Assembly: GCA_964464465.1 (NCBI GenBank)
Contig: CAYXGF010000070.1
Location: 1 to 8,414 of the forward strand
Length of the DNA stretch: 8,414 nucleotides
DNA from: UBA940 sp964464465
Lineage (GTDB): Bacteria > Bacteroidota > Bacteroidia > Bacteroidales > Rikenellaceae
Direction of reading: 5' to 3'
Shown: piece after piece, positions 1 through 6,255 of the stretch
Layout of the letters: each line of letters opens with the position of its first letter
How positions within the stretch are numbered: the first letter of the stretch is position 1
Position numbers and translations under genes: made by a program
Notes under the pieces: generated by a model
The model's database searches: none
What the model was told of the DNA's origin: nothing
Seen by the model: only the letters and a program-made list of their open reading frames with translations

Positions 1-104
1 AGGCGATGCACAATGTCGTCGACGAGCTTGCGGCAAGGAGCCTTGAAAAACTGCGTCTCAGCGAAGTGATGAACCGTGCATTCCCCGACGTGGAGGTATT
101 GTGA
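1..104 (+). CDS. Small protein of unknown family, copy 1 (3' end only)
   Basis: An open frame enters from the left edge and ends at TGA 102-104. It encodes a tail of 33 residues, AMHNVVDELAAR then SLEKLRLSEVMNRAF and PDVEVL. The next reading frame (copy 2) has the same 33-residue layout to its stop, so this is a paralog and not a chance frame. An ATG at 6-8 is in frame, but in copy 2 the open frame continues upstream of that point, so the true start may lie outside the window. The tail is predicted helical and charged, with no signal peptide or cysteines. The last codons contain GGAGGT (92-97) just before a GTG at 101 that overlaps the stop, so the gene end could double as a ribosome binding site for the next gene. 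I do not recognise the family and give no function. Confidence 0.5.
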   Translation, partial: AMHNVVDELAARSLEKLRLSEVMNRAFPDVEVL

Positions 105-264
105 CAGAAAAAAATCCAGCCGCCCGGCAAGCGACCCTGAAAAGGTGGAGGCCCTCGGCGAGGCGATGCACAATGTCGTCGATGAGCTTGCGGCAATGAG
201 CCTCGAACGAGTCGGAGTCCGTGAGGCCCTGAAAGAGAAGTTCGACGGAATAGAGGTGATATAA
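76..264 (+). CDS. Small protein of unknown family, copy 2 (start uncertain, possibly frameshifted)
   Basis: This frame ends at TAA 262-264 and carries a 33-residue tail, AMHNVVDELAAMSLERVG then VREALKEKFDGIEVI. The tail is close to copy 1 and the same length. The given start is the first in-frame start codon (GTG 76), which overlaps copy 1 by 29 bases and has no clear ribosome site. Other in-frame starts are GTG 144 and ATG 166. A better-placed start is GTG 101, behind GGAGGT and overlapping the copy 1 stop, but it is in another frame. It would join this one only by a -1 slip or one extra A in the A7 run at 108-114, giving a protein of about 54 residues starting MTEKKSSRPASDPEK. The gene may therefore be a pseudogene, a slippage product or a simple short gene. 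A strong terminator follows 17 bases after the stop. Function unknown. Confidence 0.4.
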   Translation: MHSPTWRYCDRKKSSRPASDPEKVEALGEAMHNVVDELAAMSLERVGVREALKEKFDGIEVI

Positions 265-281
265 AGAGCGCCTCTGAAACT

Positions 282-325
282 CACGACACGCGGCAGAATA
301 AGTCCTGCCGCGTGTCGTGTATTTT
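282..325 (+). terminator. Rho-independent terminator after copy 2
   Basis: A perfect 15-bp inverted repeat, CACGACACGCGGCAG (282-296) and CTGCCGCGTGTCGTG (305-319), flanks an 8-base loop and is followed by TATTTT. It sits 17 bases after the copy 2 stop, which suggests that copy 2 ends a rightward transcription unit. The stem would also form in RNA from the other strand, but the sequence on its other side (AGTTTCAGAGG read leftward) is a poor U-tract. Confidence 0.8.
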
Positions 326-340
326 GCCGGGCATCGATAG

Positions 341-440
341 CTGCGGCTCTGGAACTCGGAGCTTCGCGGAGCCATGTACGGGATTGTGGACGAGCTGGAA
401 ATGACGCGCCTCGAAAAGCTGAACTTGAAGGAGGTGTTCC
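341..440 (+). pseudogene. Decayed third copy of the small-protein gene
   Basis: After an in-frame TAG at 338-340 the frame reads LRLWNSELRGAMYGIVDELE then MTRLEKLNLKEVF. The section from residue AM onward matches copies 1 and 2 position by position (VDEL, LEKL, and KEV against SEV in copy 1). After LKEVF the similarity stops, and the frame runs on without resemblance to 613, so the natural C-terminus is lost. The upstream part has no start codon before ATG 374 and no ribosome site. A translated short form from ATG 374 cannot be excluded, but a remnant is more likely. Confidence 0.5.
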
Positions 441-477
441 TATGTCGTTTTTTGAAACATATACGATGCGAACATAA
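428..477 (+). other. Ideal ribosome site plus 11-codon reading frame
   Basis: AAGGAGG at 428-434 lies 7 bases before ATG 442-444, an optimal spacing. The frame reads MSFFETYTMRT and stops at TAA 475-477. Strong sites like this are uncommon elsewhere in this window. The GGAGG falls inside the last recognisable codons (KEV) of the third small-gene copy, just as GGAGGT falls inside the last codons of copy 1. It may be the start of a lost downstream gene, a leader peptide, or chance. Nothing identifies the peptide. Confidence 0.3.
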
Positions 478-683
478 TCGCTGCCGGAAAGAAAAAAGGA
501 GCATCGGCACCCTGCAAGGCTTGATAAATGCTGTATTTGGTAGTTGCATCGATAGAGGTCCGGGACCACATTTCAGTGTCGAACAGACCGCCGAATGCTC
601 CTTTTACAAATAAAGATAAATCGAATATTTATAAAAACGATAGACGCGGCCGAAGAAGAGAGTAAAACGTCTCCGGATATTGT
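441..683. other. Stretch without a convincing gene
   Basis: Apart from the 11-codon frame above, I see no gene here. Long open frames on both strands (rightward to 613, leftward from 549) have arginine- and serine-rich or low-quality translations without homologous features. Positions 600-640 are notably A/T rich, including AAATAAAGATAAA and ATATTTATAAAAA. This stretch lies downstream of both the leftward envelope genes and the rightward small-gene array. Confidence 0.5.
632..672 (-). terminator. Weak terminator candidate after the phosphoesterase gene
   Basis: Read leftward, a short stem AGACG/CGTCT (668-672 with 642-646) with a 21-base loop is followed by TATCGTTTTT, ending 12 to 52 bases after the phosphoesterase stop. 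The stem is short and the loop large, so this is only a candidate. Confidence 0.25.
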
Positions 684-1544
684 TCAGAGACGCCGGAATT
701 CGTATTCGGCGGAGTCGGGCGTAACAGTCACCCTAAGGTATTCGGGGTTGCGGGCGCCGTCTTCGATAGTGCCCGCCGTGATGTAGCGGACGCCACGGAA
801 AGTGAGCTCCTCGCGGTAATGGTCATGGCCCTGGAACACCGCGGTGACGTCGTTCTCGTCGAACAGGGCGGTCAGGGCGAGAGTCTCGTCGAGCGGCATG
901 TTGCCGGAGGCGCCCTGGGAATTGTCGGTCTTGAAGAAATTGGTGTGGGTGAAGACGAAACAGCGGTCGTAGAGGCTGCGGCGGGAGCCGAGCAGGTCGC
1001 GCAGCCACCGGCTCTGACGTGTCCCCAGAGTGCCGCCGGCCGAATCCAGAGCTATGAAAATGTCGGTGAAAGGGCCCCGGGACACCTCGAAATAGTAGGC
1101 CGAGGCCCCGAAAAACGCTCTGAAATCATCCCACTGGGAGTAGAATGTGTCGTGATTGCCGAGCGTGACGAAGACCGGCGTGGGGGACGGCTGGCTCTGC
1201 GGGTCGAACCGCAGAGCGTCGGCGAAAAGCGTCATCATGCCGCGCGAGTCGATTACATCGCCCAGAATCAGTCCGAACGGTGCGTCGGGGTCGCGTCGCA
1301 GCGTATCCATGAAAAGACGTATGTTGTCGGTCGAGCCGTTCACATGAACGTCGGTGCAGAGGTAAAACGAATAGGAGTCGCCGGCAGCGGTCAGATGCGT
1401 GATGCCGTGCTGCGACATGTAGGACATGCTCTGGCTGAAACGCCGGTCTACATTATCGCCCGGCGAGGTGACGAAGCCCGTAAAGTCTATCGCTTCGCAG
1501 CCGGACAGCGCGGCCAGCAGTATGAAAAGTGCGATTCTTACCAT
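684..1544 (-). CDS. Lipoprotein metallophosphoesterase (calcineurin-like)
   Basis: Predicted 286-residue secreted hydrolase of phosphomonoesters or phosphodiesters; the substrate cannot be read from sequence. Residues 1-16 form a lipoprotein signal peptide, MVRIALFILLAALSGC, with lipobox LSGC and Cys16 as the likely lipidated residue. Ordered metallophosphoesterase motifs follow: D-x-H in CTDVHV (D65, H67), GDVID (D96), GNHD (129-132), a histidine in FTHTNF (H200) and GHDH (239-242). These supply the expected ligands for a two-metal centre, so the enzyme is probably active. The start ATG 1542-1544 is chosen because it yields the lipobox; the open frame continues upstream to 2054, but that part is antisense noise inside the preceding gene. 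The start overlaps the upstream gene's stop in ATGGTAA, suggesting translational coupling. It is the last gene of the leftward block. Location is most likely membrane-anchored in the periplasm or on the outer membrane. Confidence 0.88.
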   Translation of the reverse strand: MVRIALFILLAALSGCEAIDFTGFVTSPGDNVDRRFSQSMSYMSQHGITHLTAAGDSYSFYLCTDVHVNGSTDNIRLFMDTLRRDPDAPFGLILGDVIDSRGMMTLFADALRFDPQSQPSPTPVFVTLGNHDTFYSQWDDFRAFFGASAYYFEVSRGPFTDIFIALDSAGGTLGTRQSRWLRDLLGSRRSLYDRCFVFTHTNFFKTDNSQGASGNMPLDETLALTALFDENDVTAVFQGHDHYREELTFRGVRYITAGTIEDGARNPEYLRVTVTPDSAEYEFRRL

Positions 1545-2212
1545 TTGTATGAGATTCCGAATTTGACGAACGACTGATAGTGGTTGTGCGACAGATGAAA
1601 CATCCCGGCCGGTTTGTAGCCAGCCCCGAGGCGAAGACTTATGCGGCGGTCCGAATGCCAGAGCGCCTCGGCCGTGAAGGTGGGCTGGTAGATGCGCTCG
1701 ATGTCGAACATGGTGCGGTTGGAGATGCGAAGCAGCGCGTCCCACCGGCGGCTGCGGGGCAGAAGAGACACTCCGATTTCGTATGCCGTGTTCACCGGCT
1801 CCGTGATTCTGTCCGGATAGCCGCGTGCCGAGACGGTGCGGTGGTAGTAGCCCAGAAAGAACCACCAGCGCGGCATTTCGAGTCCTGCGCCTGCTCCTGC
1901 GCACAGTGTGCGGCTGCCGCTCAGTGTGCCGTACGACACAACGGCTTCGAGCACTGCGCGTCCGAAACGGAAATCGTGGAAAAAGACCGGGCGTATGTCG
2001 AGACTCCTCTTGCCGAAGGAGACCGTCTGAAAACCGGCCTCGACACGGAAGCACCGCCCCGCGTCGTGACGCAGAACAAGCGCTTCGGAGTGGTAGAGTC
2101 CGAAATAGACGTTATGCCCCAGGCAGGTCTCCAATTCCGCGCCCGTGGTGCGGGAAAAGGACGGCGTAAGGGACAGTAACAGTATGGCGGCTAAAATAAA
2201 AAAACGTTTCAC
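1538..2212 (-). CDS. Secreted protein, probable small outer-membrane beta-barrel
   Basis: A 224-residue protein from GTG 2212. It begins MKRFFILAAILLLSLTPSFS, a typical signal peptide with probable cleavage after residue 20. The mature part alternates polar and aromatic or hydrophobic residues in short strands (for example VYFGLYHSEALVL, RWWFFLGYYHRT, SFVKFGISYKW) and ends in tryptophan, as expected for an outer-membrane barrel recognised by the assembly machinery. No catalytic motif is recognised. GTG 2212 is preferred because it puts KR just before the hydrophobic core; TTG 2233 is an in-frame alternative that adds seven residues. It starts 94 bases after the patatin gene stop, and its own stop overlaps the phosphoesterase start. 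Fold is inferred from pattern only. Confidence 0.72.
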   Translation of the reverse strand: MKRFFILAAILLLSLTPSFSRTTGAELETCLGHNVYFGLYHSEALVLRHDAGRCFRVEAGFQTVSFGKRSLDIRPVFFHDFRFGRAVLEAVVSYGTLSGSRTLCAGAGAGLEMPRWWFFLGYYHRTVSARGYPDRITEPVNTAYEIGVSLLPRSRRWDALLRISNRTMFDIERIYQPTFTAEALWHSDRRISLRLGAGYKPAGMFHLSHNHYQSFVKFGISYKW

Positions 2213-2306
2213 TATGCCCGTGTCGCATTGCAATCCCCCTTTTTGGTTTAGCCGGGTTTTTTCAGGGATAATATGTAAACGAGTGCTGCGGCGTTTTTAT
2301 TTTGCC

Positions 2307-4514
2307 TCAGAACGTGAAGCCGAGACGGGCGTAGAAACCAGGACGGCGTGTCTCGTTGGACATGTTCAGCGAGATGACGAGCGGACCGACGATACTGTCG
2401 TAGCCGTAGCCGATGCTGCCGCCCACGAGGAGACGGGCCTGGCCCGAGGCAATGCGTCTCAAATCGTCGTGCGTGACGGAATAGTTGCAGATTTCGGTGA
2501 TGAAGTGTTTGCCTGCGACACGCTGGCGAAGCTCCACTCGGGCGGCAAGGACCGTGTGGTTCATGATAGATGTGTAGCTTATGCCGGCGAACGGTATCTG
2601 CTGCGGAACGTAACGGCCGAAGTAGTCTCCGCCCATGAAGTTCATGTATTCGTACGGAATGTCGGTGCCGAAGATGACGCGGCCGTAGACGGACGGCGTG
2701 ACGGTCAGGACCTTGCCTGCCGGAATGACGTGCTTCCATGAGAAACTGAGCGCCGAGAACGGCGCATGGCCCCGGTAGGAGGCGAAGTTGTCGGTGGTGA
2801 CGACGTAGTCGGCGGCAAGGAGCGTGCCCCGGGACGGAAAATATTTCTTGTCCAGCGTCTCGTAGCCGAGGGAGAAAAAGTAGCTTACGAAACTTTCCGG
2901 TGCGACGGAGAACCGGTAGCTGTCGTGCGAGAACAGAAAGCGCTTGAAATCGAAGTGCTCGAATCTCAGTCCGGCGCGCAGTTTGAGCCTGCGGCTGGCG
3001 ATGCCCATCACGGAGTAGGCGGTCTCGGCTCGGTGGTAGTTGAACACCGAGTTGAATTCGTGACGTCCGCCGTCGTAAATTTCGATGTCGTTGTGCCGGA
3101 ACATGTAGGACACCGCTATGCGGCTCAGCGGAGAGGGGTGTATGTAGAAGTCCGCGCCTGCCCCGAGCCTTTTGCCGAGACGGGCGGTCAGGGACAGGGA
3201 GGTGGGAACCGAAGTCTTGAATTGAAGCGTTCCGTTTATCTGTGCCGCGGCTATCTCCTCCGTATCGAAGTACAGCCCCAGGTGCAACGAGTTCTCGCGC
3301 TTGGCCGTGGCGATGAAATGCAGCTCGAATCCTCCGTTGCCGTCGGGAAGCAGCCGGTAGCTGACATAGCCGTAGTATTGCGCCGAACGCATGACCTCGG
3401 AGACGTCTTGGAGTCTGGAAACCGGAATGCGTGCGCCGTCGCTCAGACGGCATGTCCTCCGCAGCCAGTTCTGGTCGGCCGTCTCGACGCCCTGGAACGT
3501 TACGCGGGAGATGAATATGCTGTCATATCCGCTCAGGGGTCTGAATCCGGGGTTGTAGGTCTGCTGGCGGCGGCCTATGCGCCGCTGCAACTCGACGAGT
3601 TGCGGGAGTGCCTCTGTGCCGGCCCTCTGTCCGCGCCGCAGGAGCGTGTCTATGGCCTCGGCATTGAACGAGGCGGACGAATAGCCTGTCACGTCGACAG
3701 ATATGTTCAGGTCGCAGTCCTTCTCGTTGGCGAAGTATTTGGCATTGCCGCAGAAATCGACTATCTGGTTGAGCACGGCCGGTGCGGTGGTAAGCTCGTC
3801 GGCGGTCTTGGGCGGAGCCTGCACGCACACTCCTATCACGATGTCGGCACCCATGCTGCGGGCCACGTCGACCGGATAGTTGTTTATGACGCCGCCGTCG
3901 ATGAGCATCATCGTGTCCAGCATCACGGGTGTGAAGGCGCCCGGAATCGACATGCTCGCGCGCATGGCTGTTTGGAGTTCGCCGCTGTGAAAGACATGCT
4001 CGCGGCCGGTTATCGCATCCACCGCCACGCAGGCGAACGGTATGGGCAGCGAATCGAAATCCAGTGGCGCATGATAGCCGAATGTCAGTTCTGAGAACAT
4101 GTTGTCCAGATTCTGGCCGTGTATGACTCCTCCGAGTTTGGCGTCGGAAAGCCTGTCGCCGAAGGAGTAGGTAAAGATGTATTTCTCGTCGTTCTCCTTG
4201 CGGGTGAACGGCAGCTTGTCGCGTTCTATCTTGTCGGACAGCAGTACGCTCCAATTCATGCTGCGGGCCAGCGAATCGAGTTGCCGCGGCGTGTAGCCGA
4301 TACAGTACAGGCCTCCCATTATGGCGCCCATGCTGGTGCCGACTACCATGTCTATCGGAATGCCGGCCTGTTCGATGATGCCCAGTACGCTGGCGTGGGC
4401 GACTCCTTTCGCACCTCCGCCGCTGAGCACCACCGCGACTTTCGGCCTTTCCGCCCTCAGGGTTAGTGGCGAAAGCAGTATCATAAGCGAGATAAAGATG
4501 CAGGCACGTTTCAT
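2307..4514 (-). CDS. Patatin-like phospholipase fused to an Omp85/BamA-type outer-membrane barrel
   Basis: A 735-residue predicted lipid acyl hydrolase, expected to release fatty acids from phospholipids using a Ser-Asp dyad. A signal peptide covers about residues 1-21 (MKRACIFISLMILLSPLTLRA). The patatin domain follows at about 25-225: oxyanion-hole motif GGGAKG (32-37), nucleophile elbow GTSMG (59-63, Ser61), and DGG (206-208, Asp206) in a helix-facing loop. About 333-405 resembles a POTRA-type linker (SRVTFQGVETAD and following), and about 408-735 is strand-rich and ends in phenylalanine (RLGFTF), like the Omp85 surface-antigen barrel. This architecture is known in bacterial patatins of the PlpD type and is common in Bacteroidota, where the enzyme may be held at or exported through the outer membrane. 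All catalytic residues are present. ATG 4514 is chosen because it gives the signal peptide; no Shine-Dalgarno site is seen. It is the first gene of the leftward block. Confidence 0.92.
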   Translation of the reverse strand: MKRACIFISLMILLSPLTLRAERPKVAVVLSGGGAKGVAHASVLGIIEQAGIPIDMVVGTSMGAIMGGLYCIGYTPRQLDSLARSMNWSVLLSDKIERDKLPFTRKENDEKYIFTYSFGDRLSDAKLGGVIHGQNLDNMFSELTFGYHAPLDFDSLPIPFACVAVDAITGREHVFHSGELQTAMRASMSIPGAFTPVMLDTMMLIDGGVINNYPVDVARSMGADIVIGVCVQAPPKTADELTTAPAVLNQIVDFCGNAKYFANEKDCDLNISVDVTGYSSASFNAEAIDTLLRRGQRAGTEALPQLVELQRRIGRRQQTYNPGFRPLSGYDSIFISRVTFQGVETADQNWLRRTCRLSDGARIPVSRLQDVSEVMRSAQYYGYVSYRLLPDGNGGFELHFIATAKRENSLHLGLYFDTEEIAAAQINGTLQFKTSVPTSLSLTARLGKRLGAGADFYIHPSPLSRIAVSYMFRHNDIEIYDGGRHEFNSVFNYHRAETAYSVMGIASRRLKLRAGLRFEHFDFKRFLFSHDSYRFSVAPESFVSYFFSLGYETLDKKYFPSRGTLLAADYVVTTDNFASYRGHAPFSALSFSWKHVIPAGKVLTVTPSVYGRVIFGTDIPYEYMNFMGGDYFGRYVPQQIPFAGISYTSIMNHTVLAARVELRQRVAGKHFITEICNYSVTHDDLRRIASGQARLLVGGSIGYGYDSIVGPLVISLNMSNETRRPGFYARLGFTF

Positions 4515-4639
4515 GGCAGTGGCAATACGTTGTCAATTCTTCGGCAAGATAATGCTTTTATTCATAAAAATAGTCGTCGGATGCGTTCCTGAACGGTTTT
4601 TTGTACTATTAGGACTTAATGGCGCTTTGAGACGGGCCG

Positions 4640-4724
4640 GGAAACCGATTGCTGTTTCCGAAGGAGACACCGCCCCGGCGGAGGCTCTCTGTGTTCTCCA
4701 CGCAGGCTCCGACGCGTATCCTGC
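4640..4724 (+). other. Three consecutive potential RNA stem-loops
   Basis: Stem 1 pairs GGAAAC (4640-4645) with GTTTCC (4654-4659) around an 8-base loop. Stem 2 pairs GGAGACAC (4663-4670) with GTGTTCTCC (4691-4699), 8 pairs with one bulged T. Stem 3 pairs GCAGG (4702-4706) with CCTGC (4720-4724). An alternative pairing, GCCGGG (4636-4641, by one-base shift) with CCCGGC (4674-4679), would enclose stem 1 and compete with stem 2. The block could be a structured leader, a small RNA on either strand, or protein-binding inverted repeats. It matches no riboswitch I know, and no U-run follows directly. Coding strand is undecided. Confidence 0.3.
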
Positions 4725-4796
4725 AAGATTAAACCGGATATTGCCGAAATTGTATATATAATAGCCCGAACGACTTCTAAAAAAGATGCGGTTTTG

Positions 4797-4804
4797 TAAA
4801 TTTG
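4797..4804 (+). promoter_or_regulatory. Bacteroidetes-type -7 promoter element for the transporter pair
   Basis: TAAATTTG fits the Bacteroidetes sigma-ABfr consensus TAnnTTTG exactly and ends 26 bases before the MFS start codon, which would leave an untranslated leader of about 20 bases. No good TTTG is present at the -33 spacing, so the upstream element is weak. The position directly before the gene supports it. Confidence 0.5.
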
Positions 4805-4830
4805 CGGTCTGATTTTTTTTGTCTCTTCGG

Positions 4831-6231
4831 ATGGAAAACTGCAAGAACACTCCTCAATGGGACGGACTGCCGGTCCCGGCACGTTACAGGGCTATCGCCG
4901 CAATAACCTTCGGCATAGGGCTTTCCGTGCTCGACGGAACGATTGCGAACGTTGCGCTGCCGTCCATAGCTTCCGACACGGGTGTGAGTGCCGCGGATTC
5001 GATATGGGTCGTCAATGCCTATCAGATAGCCACCGTCGTGTCGCTGCTGTCGCTTTCGTCTCTCGGGGACATAGTCGGTTACCGCAGGGTATACATCGCA
5101 GGGTTGTGCGTGTTTCTGGCCGGCTCGGTATGGTGCATGGCTGCTGGCGGTTTCGGGACTCTGATAGCTGCCAGGGCGGTTCAGGGGCTGGGAGCTGCGG
5201 CGCTGGCCAGCGTCAATACGTCTCTTATACGAATCATATATCCGCGCAGGAATCTGGGGCGCGGCATGGGTATAAATGCCATGGTGGTGGCCCTGAGTTC
5301 CGTGGCCGGTCCGACAGTGGCCGGAGCAATACTCTCGGTGGGCCAGTGGCCATGGATATTTGCCGTCAATATACCGGTCTGTGTGATTGCCCTGTATTTG
5401 TCCGTGAGGTATCTGCCGCAGAATCCTGTCCGGCAGCCCGCCGCGGCGTTCGACCTTGGGGCCGGTGTGCTTGCCGCACTCACTTTCGGGGTGCTGATAG
5501 CATCGGTGCAGGGTATTGCCCACGGAGCTTCGTATGCCGTCTCGGCCGCCGGAATCGCTGCGAGCATAGTGACCGGCCGGTTGCTGATTCTGCGCGAACG
5601 TGGCCGGGAATATCCGCTGCTGCCGGTTGATTTGTTCAGACTGCCGATTTTCTCGCTTTCGATATGTACCTCCATATGCTCGTTTTTCGCGCAGATGCTG
5701 GCGATGGTGAGCCTGCCGTTTCTGCTTTGTCGTACAATCGGTTACGGGATGGCAGAGAGCGGTGCGATTCTTTCGGCATGGCCTCTGGCGGTGATGGTTG
5801 TCGCGCCCGTTGCCGGACGGCTTGTGGAAAAAGTCCATGCCGGAGCGGTCGGCGGAGTAGGACTTGCACTCTTTTCCGCCGGATTGTTCTTCATGTCTGT
5901 CGTGCCGGCTCAGGCCGCCTTGTTCTCGATTGTCTGGCGTCTTGCGCTATGCGGCGCCGGATTCGCGCTGTTCCAGTCTCCGAACAACAGTATTATCATA
6001 GCCTCGTCTCCGCAAAACCGCAGCGGCTCCGCCAGCGGAATGCTTGCTACGGCCCGTTTGCTCGGACAGGGATGCGGCGCTGCGTTTGCCGCCCTGATGT
6101 TCACGCTCTTTCCGTCGTCGGGAGTGCGGGCTTCTCTGGTTGTGGCCTGTTGTGTGGCGGCCATTGCTTGCGTGCTCTCTCTGTCGCGGGTATCCATGCC
6201 TCTGCCCGAGGCTTTGCGGCGCGACCGATGA
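4831..6231 (+). CDS. MFS efflux transporter, DHA2 (14-helix) family
   Basis: A 466-residue inner-membrane protein expected to export drugs or other small molecules in exchange for protons. Family signatures are present in order: LDGTIANVALP (34-44) in helix 1, the DHA2 motif D1; LGDIVGYRR (78-86), motif A; RAVQGLGAAA (115-124), motif B, with the conserved Arg; SSVAGPTVAG (156-165), motif C of antiporters; then WPWIFAVNIP (173-182). About 14 hydrophobic segments run through the whole length, which is typical for the family. The start is ATG 4831; a TTG at 4819 in frame would add four residues and is less likely. Its promoter lies just upstream. The stop is 24 bases before the next transporter gene, so the two are probably co-transcribed. 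The substrate cannot be predicted. Confidence 0.9.
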   Translation: MENCKNTPQWDGLPVPARYRAIAAITFGIGLSVLDGTIANVALPSIASDTGVSAADSIWVVNAYQIATVVSLLSLSSLGDIVGYRRVYIAGLCVFLAGSVWCMAAGGFGTLIAARAVQGLGAAALASVNTSLIRIIYPRRNLGRGMGINAMVVALSSVAGPTVAGAILSVGQWPWIFAVNIPVCVIALYLSVRYLPQNPVRQPAAAFDLGAGVLAALTFGVLIASVQGIAHGASYAVSAAGIAASIVTGRLLILRERGREYPLLPVDLFRLPIFSLSICTSICSFFAQMLAMVSLPFLLCRTIGYGMAESGAILSAWPLAVMVVAPVAGRLVEKVHAGAVGGVGLALFSAGLFFMSVVPAQAALFSIVWRLALCGAGFALFQSPNNSIIIASSPQNRSGSASGMLATARLLGQGCGAAFAALMFTLFPSSGVRASLVVACCVAAIACVLSLSRVSMPLPEALRRDR

Positions 6232-6255
6232 ATGTAACTTTAACTCGTTTTATAT

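Larger units (their letters stand above)
1..440 (+). repeat. Array of three diverged direct copies of a small gene
   Basis: Copies 1 and 2 share almost identical DNA from AGGCGATGCACAATGTCGTC (1-20 and 161-180) for about 35 bases, with an offset of 160 bases, then diverge while keeping the same protein length. A third, poorer copy has its matching ATG at 374, where AMYGIVDELEMTRLEKL aligns without gaps to AMHNVVDELAAMSLERV. Copy 3 lies on the far side of the terminator. The pattern suggests tandem duplication of a short gene or of the 3' end of a longer gene, followed by decay. Confidence 0.6.
4515..4830. other. Divergent intergenic region with regulatory and structured sequence
   Basis: These 316 bases separate the leftward patatin gene from the rightward MFS gene. 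The flanks are A/T rich (TTTTATTCATAAAAATAG near 4556-4573 and TGTATATATAATAG near 4751-4764), while the middle, about 4621-4725, is G/C rich and can form three adjacent stems. A promoter for the MFS gene is at the right end. For the patatin gene the best leftward -7 match is TATTTTTA (complement of 4565-4572), one base from TAnnTTTG, without a clear -33 element. Open frames crossing this region on either strand have no recognisable content. Confidence 0.6.

Noticed and set aside
1..440. Possible CRISPR array or integron cassette repeats
   Set aside because: The repeats are coding, unevenly spaced (160 and 208 bases) and diverged. There are no short identical repeats with unique spacers and no att-like sites.
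58..549. Leftward 163-codon frame across the small-gene array
   Set aside because: It is serine/arginine/phenylalanine rich without domains, and it crosses the terminator stem and the conserved frames of the opposite strand.
442..613. Continuation of the third small-gene copy to position 613
   Set aside because: After KEVF there is no similarity to the other copies, and the translation (many C, R, K and G) looks random.
819..1577. Rightward 252-codon frame opposite the phosphoesterase
   Set aside because: It is antisense to the conserved motifs GNHD and GHDH; the translation has no coherent features and the start has no ribosome site.
1545..2054. N-terminal extension of the phosphoesterase frame to 456 residues
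   Set aside because: The extra 170 residues overlap the barrel gene in another frame and are arginine/histidine rich. The lipoprotein signal begins at 1544.
1580..2179. Rightward 199-codon frame opposite the small barrel gene
   Set aside because: The reverse strand gives a signal peptide and a barrel-like pattern, while this frame does not.
2766..4094. Long open frame of 442 codons on the strand opposite the patatin gene
   Set aside because: It lies fully inside a gene with all catalytic motifs. Its translation is rich in G, V, H and R with no domain, as expected when a G/C-rich gene is read in antisense.
4640..4724. tRNA or known riboswitch in the divergent intergenic region
   Set aside because: There is no cloverleaf with TTCGA-type T-loop, and I found no conserved core of TPP, cobalamin, FMN or SAM riboswitches on either strand.
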